Positions 61,696 through 64,000 of a stretch of 64,000 bases of DNA are shown here, in pieces. Position 1 is the first letter of the stretch, and every line of letters begins with the position of its first letter. A program made the translations under genes and the position numbers. Location: assembly GCF_007992435.1 (NCBI RefSeq), contig NZ_BKAG01000018.1, positions 83,441 through 147,440 of the forward strand, in the 5' to 3' direction. Under the pieces are notes generated by a model. The model saw nothing but the letters and a program-made list of their open reading frames with translations. It searched no databases and was not told the origin of the DNA. This stretch comes from Prosthecobacter gellanilyticus. Its GTDB lineage: Bacteria; Verrucomicrobiota; Verrucomicrobiia; Verrucomicrobiales; Verrucomicrobiaceae.

Positions 61696-63741
61696 TCAAT
61701 CCACAAACATCATCTCATTAGCCGCCAGCAGTGCCTGCGCATACTGGGACCACGCCGCGGCATCGTTCTCACGACCATTGAGGAAGCGATGGGCAGCTTG
61801 AGCTTCGCGCTCGGTCGGAGCACGGCCAAACAACCGCGAGTAAGTGCTCGAAACAAAATCCGAACCCTGGGTCTGGATCCATTTCCCGAGCACATCGGCG
61901 CGGGTCTGCATGAAGGGGGAGTTCAGCGCGAACAAACTTTGCAGAGGGGTGATGGTCTCGGTGCGCCAGGGGCTGTGGGCGCCGGGATCTGGGACGTCAT
62001 GGATGCGCAGCATGGGGTCCATGTCCTGACGGTCAGAGGCACCGTAAAGGGAGCGGCGGAGGTTCTTGGCATCGCTGATGGAGCCTGCGGGGCCGCCCTG
62101 ACGGAGGTCGAGCTCACCGGTGGCGGTGAGGATGGCATCGCGCCACGATTCCCAATCGAGACGACGGCGGATCATGCGGGCGAAGAGCTTGTTTTCAGGA
62201 TCAAGGCGCTCGTTTTCAGCGGCGAGGCTGCTTTGCTGCCAGGTGGCGGAGTTCAGGATCTCGCGATGCAGCCACTTCAAGGACCAGCCGTTTTCAATGA
62301 AACGGCCCGCGAGGTCATCGAGCAATTCCGGGTGCGAGGGAAGCTCGCCGAGATTGCCGAACTCGCTCGGCGTGTCCACCAAACCGCGACCGAAGTGATG
62401 CTTCCAGACACGGTTCACGATCACACGGGCTGTGAGAGGCGTGGCATCTTCCACGATGGCCTGGGCCAGCTCTAAACGACCGCTGCCAGTGCTGAACTGA
62501 CGCGGCCTGCCACTCTTCGAAGGGAAGGCCGAGAGGAAGCGACGAGGCACGGCATCACCTGTGTCATTGGGGTTACCACGCTTCTGCAGTTCCAGGTCAC
62601 GGGCCATGCCCATCTTGTAGTCGAGCTTGGTGCCTTTCTTCGTATCCGCCTCCACGACATAGAGCGCGGCATCCACGACGGCATTTGCCATGGCCATGTT
62701 GTAATGCGGTGTGCTGGTCTTGATGACCTCCATCCGCAGTTGCATGGCCTTCGTCTGCTCGGCGAGATTCTTGGGCTTTTTCTTTTTCAGCTCCACGACC
62801 TGCTTTTCCAAGGCGGCGACATCTTTGCGGGCTTTTTCCACTGGCTTCCAGAACTGCTCGCTCATCGTGGGAAGCTCCACCTGCTTCACGGAGGCAAAGA
62901 CACCGGCGAGCGCATAGTAGTCCTGTGCGGTGACGGGGTCTGACTTGTGATCATGACAGCGCGCGCAAGCCAGCGTGAGGCCGAGAAAGGTGCGGCCGAT
63001 GGCATCCACATGCTCCTCCCATTCATCTGCGACCGTCGTCTTGATGATCTCCGGCGGGAGCTGTAATTCCTTAAAGTAGGTTGGGCTGAGGCCGATGAAG
63101 CCCATGGCCACGCGGTCCTGCGGCTTTGAGTCTGGCAGATAGTCCGCCGCGATCTGACGGATGACGAACTGGTCATACGGCATGTCTCCATTCAGCGCGC
63201 TGATGACCCAGTCACGATACAGGTAGGCGTATTTGGTGGAGTCCAGCCAGTCCGGAGTCTGGTCCGTGTATCGCGCAAGGTCTAACCAATGACGCGCCCA
63301 GCGTTCGCCGTAATGGTGGGAGGAGAGGTAGGTTTCGACCTGCCGCTGGTGAGCTGGGTTGTTCGTGTTGGCGGGGGAAAGACGCGGAGACGCGGAGACT
63401 GAAGCAGAGGCGAGACCGGCTTGAATCTCCGTGTCTCCCCTTCTCCGCGTCTCCGTGTCTGGATTGGGAGGCAGGCCTGTGAGGTCAAAGGCGAGCCGAC
63501 GACTCAAAGTGGCATCATCCGCACGCGGAGCCGGCTTCATGCCAGCAGCTTCCAGGCGGGCGAGGATGTAGAGATCGATGCGCGTGCGCGGCCATGCGGT
63601 GTCTTTGACCTTCGGGGGTTCCACGCGGCGCAGCGGGGCGAAGGACCACGGCACTGGCTTGGGGCCGTCATCCTTCGCCACGACCGATCCGGTGAGGGCG
63701 ATGATGGCGAGGAGCCTGGTGGCACGACGCGGGAAAATCAT
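61696..63741 (-). CDS. Secreted DUF1549/DUF1553 protein (planctomycete/verrucomicrobial type)
   Basis: A 681-residue exported protein. The signal peptide MIFPRRATRLLAIIALTGSVVAKD is followed by DUF1549 (about 50-290: RTRIDLYILARLEAAGMKPAP, RRLAFDLTGLPPNPD, HYGERWARHWLDLARYTD, ACARCHDHKSDPVTAQDYYALAGVF) and DUF1553 (about 410-660: RVIVNRVWKHHFGRGLVDTPSEFGNLGELPSHPELLD, SWRDAILTATGELD). The CARCH motif is a CxxCH that could bind haem c. The usual N-terminal cytochrome-c-like domain (PSD1) is missing. Such proteins are thought to aid extracellular polysaccharide use in PVC bacteria, without biochemical proof. An octamer-repeat insertion (about 94-121) lengthens DUF1549. Confidence 0.9.
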   Translation of the reverse strand: MIFPRRATRLLAIIALTGSVVAKDDGPKPVPWSFAPLRRVEPPKVKDTAWPRTRIDLYILARLEAAGMKPAPRADDATLSRRLAFDLTGLPPNPDTETRRRGDTEIQAGLASASVSASPRLSPANTNNPAHQRQVETYLSSHHYGERWARHWLDLARYTDQTPDWLDSTKYAYLYRDWVISALNGDMPYDQFVIRQIAADYLPDSKPQDRVAMGFIGLSPTYFKELQLPPEIIKTTVADEWEEHVDAIGRTFLGLTLACARCHDHKSDPVTAQDYYALAGVFASVKQVELPTMSEQFWKPVEKARKDVAALEKQVVELKKKKPKNLAEQTKAMQLRMEVIKTSTPHYNMAMANAVVDAALYVVEADTKKGTKLDYKMGMARDLELQKRGNPNDTGDAVPRRFLSAFPSKSGRPRQFSTGSGRLELAQAIVEDATPLTARVIVNRVWKHHFGRGLVDTPSEFGNLGELPSHPELLDDLAGRFIENGWSLKWLHREILNSATWQQSSLAAENERLDPENKLFARMIRRRLDWESWRDAILTATGELDLRQGGPAGSISDAKNLRRSLYGASDRQDMDPMLRIHDVPDPGAHSPWRTETITPLQSLFALNSPFMQTRADVLGKWIQTQGSDFVSSTYSRLFGRAPTEREAQAAHRFLNGRENDAAAWSQYAQALLAANEMMFVD
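63381..63458. repeat. Octamer microrepeats in inverted orientation inside DUF1549
   Basis: GACGCGGA occurs at 63381 and 63389 with a partial third unit. In the opposite sense, CTCCGTGT, CTCCCCTT, CTCCGCGT, CTCCGTGT run at 63427-63458 in exact 8-bp steps. The two arms could pair into a hairpin. They encode the Arg/Ser/Ala-rich TETRRRGDTEI and SASVSASPRLSPA, which do not belong to the domain core. Confidence 0.8.
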
Positions 63742-64000
63742 GGTTTTGTATACAGACGGCGGAGGGCTGGGCTTTCAGGGGATGAGGGGGGAGGCTTTGG
63801 ATCGTGCAGAGGACCAAGCCAGACTCAAAATGCAGGGATGGCATTGAAGTCGCGGAGCGTCCTGGAGTGCTCCAGTCCTCTGGAGCTTTCCGACGGAGCG
63901 GGTGGTCTGCGAACTACGGAGGGAGAAATGACCTTGGTCGACTTTCGCAGACAGCTTTCGCGAAAGTTCTCGTTAGTCCTTCGAGAGCGCCGGAGGGCCC
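63742..64000. other. Gene-free right edge upstream of the DUF1549/DUF1553 gene
   Basis: No convincing gene is seen in these 259 bp. The sequence includes the upstream region of the leftward gene, the arm-like repeat at 63847, a CTCCAG/CTGGAG hairpin next to it, and a TTTCGCGAAA palindrome (63956-63965) near the edge. A promoter must be here, but I see no good pair of hexamers. Confidence 0.45.
63847..63870. repeat. Partial copy of the inverted-repeat arm
   Basis: This 24-bp stretch matches the left arm of the 170-bp element at 23 positions (one C to T change). It has the same orientation as the half copy at 61677, so the two flank the DUF1549/DUF1553 gene as direct repeats. Confidence 0.8.

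Noticed and set aside
1..64000. tRNA genes, rRNA, transposases, integrases or att sites
   Set aside because: No cloverleaf-like sequence, rRNA stretch or recombinase motif was seen, so an island acquired by site-specific insertion is not supported.

Overview
The window looks like a chromosomal segment of a GC-rich (roughly 60%) Gram-negative bacterium of the Verrucomicrobiota, probably a Prosthecobacter- or Verrucomicrobium-like member. This is inferred from the secreted DUF1549/DUF1553 protein with a CxxCH motif, the near absence of Shine-Dalgarno sequences, and dispersed palindromic and microrepeat elements of a kind common in the PVC group. No rRNA, tRNA, CRISPR array, prophage or insertion sequence was recognised.

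Layout. (1) 0-2.7 kb: small housekeeping genes (RlmM-like rRNA methyltransferase cut by the window edge, metallo-beta-lactamase hydrolase with an N-terminal HTH-like segment, a membrane-anchored coiled-coil protein, a VOC protein). (2) 2.7-8.1 kb, minus strand: glycan initiation and polymerisation (WecA/TagO-like phosphoglycosyltransferase, WaaL/Wzy-like protein with a TPR tail, a GT4). (3) 8.1-8.8 kb: a non-coding divergent region with four three-unit arrays of 10-bp repeats. (4) 8.8-10.4 kb, plus strand: GNAT, small conserved hypothetical, methyltransferase. (5) 10.6-52.7 kb, minus strand: a very large surface-polysaccharide locus with about 15 glycosyltransferases, five FkbM-type methyltransferases, two acyltransferase-3 genes (one frameshifted), a NeuD-like acetyltransferase, a NodU-type carbamoyltransferase, an asparagine-synthase-like amidotransferase, a DegT aminotransferase, sugar-nucleotide enzymes (RmlA, RmlB, GDP-mannose-3,5-epimerase-like, CDP-tyvelose-epimerase-like, another SDR), a Wzy-like polymerase, and an ABC exporter with one permease but two ATPases carrying different C-terminal domains. 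(6) 53-64 kb: a circularly permuted ATP-grasp/alpha-E/transglutaminase operon, a glutaredoxin-like protein coupled to a phospholipase D lipoprotein, a KefF-KefB-like pair, a membrane-tethered cupredoxin and the DUF1549/DUF1553 protein.

How it fits together. Most genes in the 42-kb locus overlap by 4 bp (ATGA) or 1 bp (TGATG), so they are probably translated in long coupled blocks. The blocks are separated only by short gaps, one clear terminator (about 11.65 kb) and one candidate promoter (about 27.5 kb). The inferred product is a highly decorated glycan: O-methylated, O-acylated, carbamoylated, probably amidated and containing amino or deoxy sugars. It would be assembled on undecaprenyl phosphate and exported by Wzm with either of two Wzt ATPases, while Wzy-like polymerases are also present. 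No Wzx flippase was seen.

The most unusual signals are non-coding or DNA-level: the decamer arrays; 7-bp and 8-bp microrepeats placed in frame inside unrelated genes; a 170-bp near-perfect inverted repeat with half-copies flanking the last gene; and the hexamer GTTAGG, which recurs on both strands and in all reading frames at the cost of rare codons. Starts were moved from the longest open frame wherever family N-termini or stop-start overlaps supported a shorter one.
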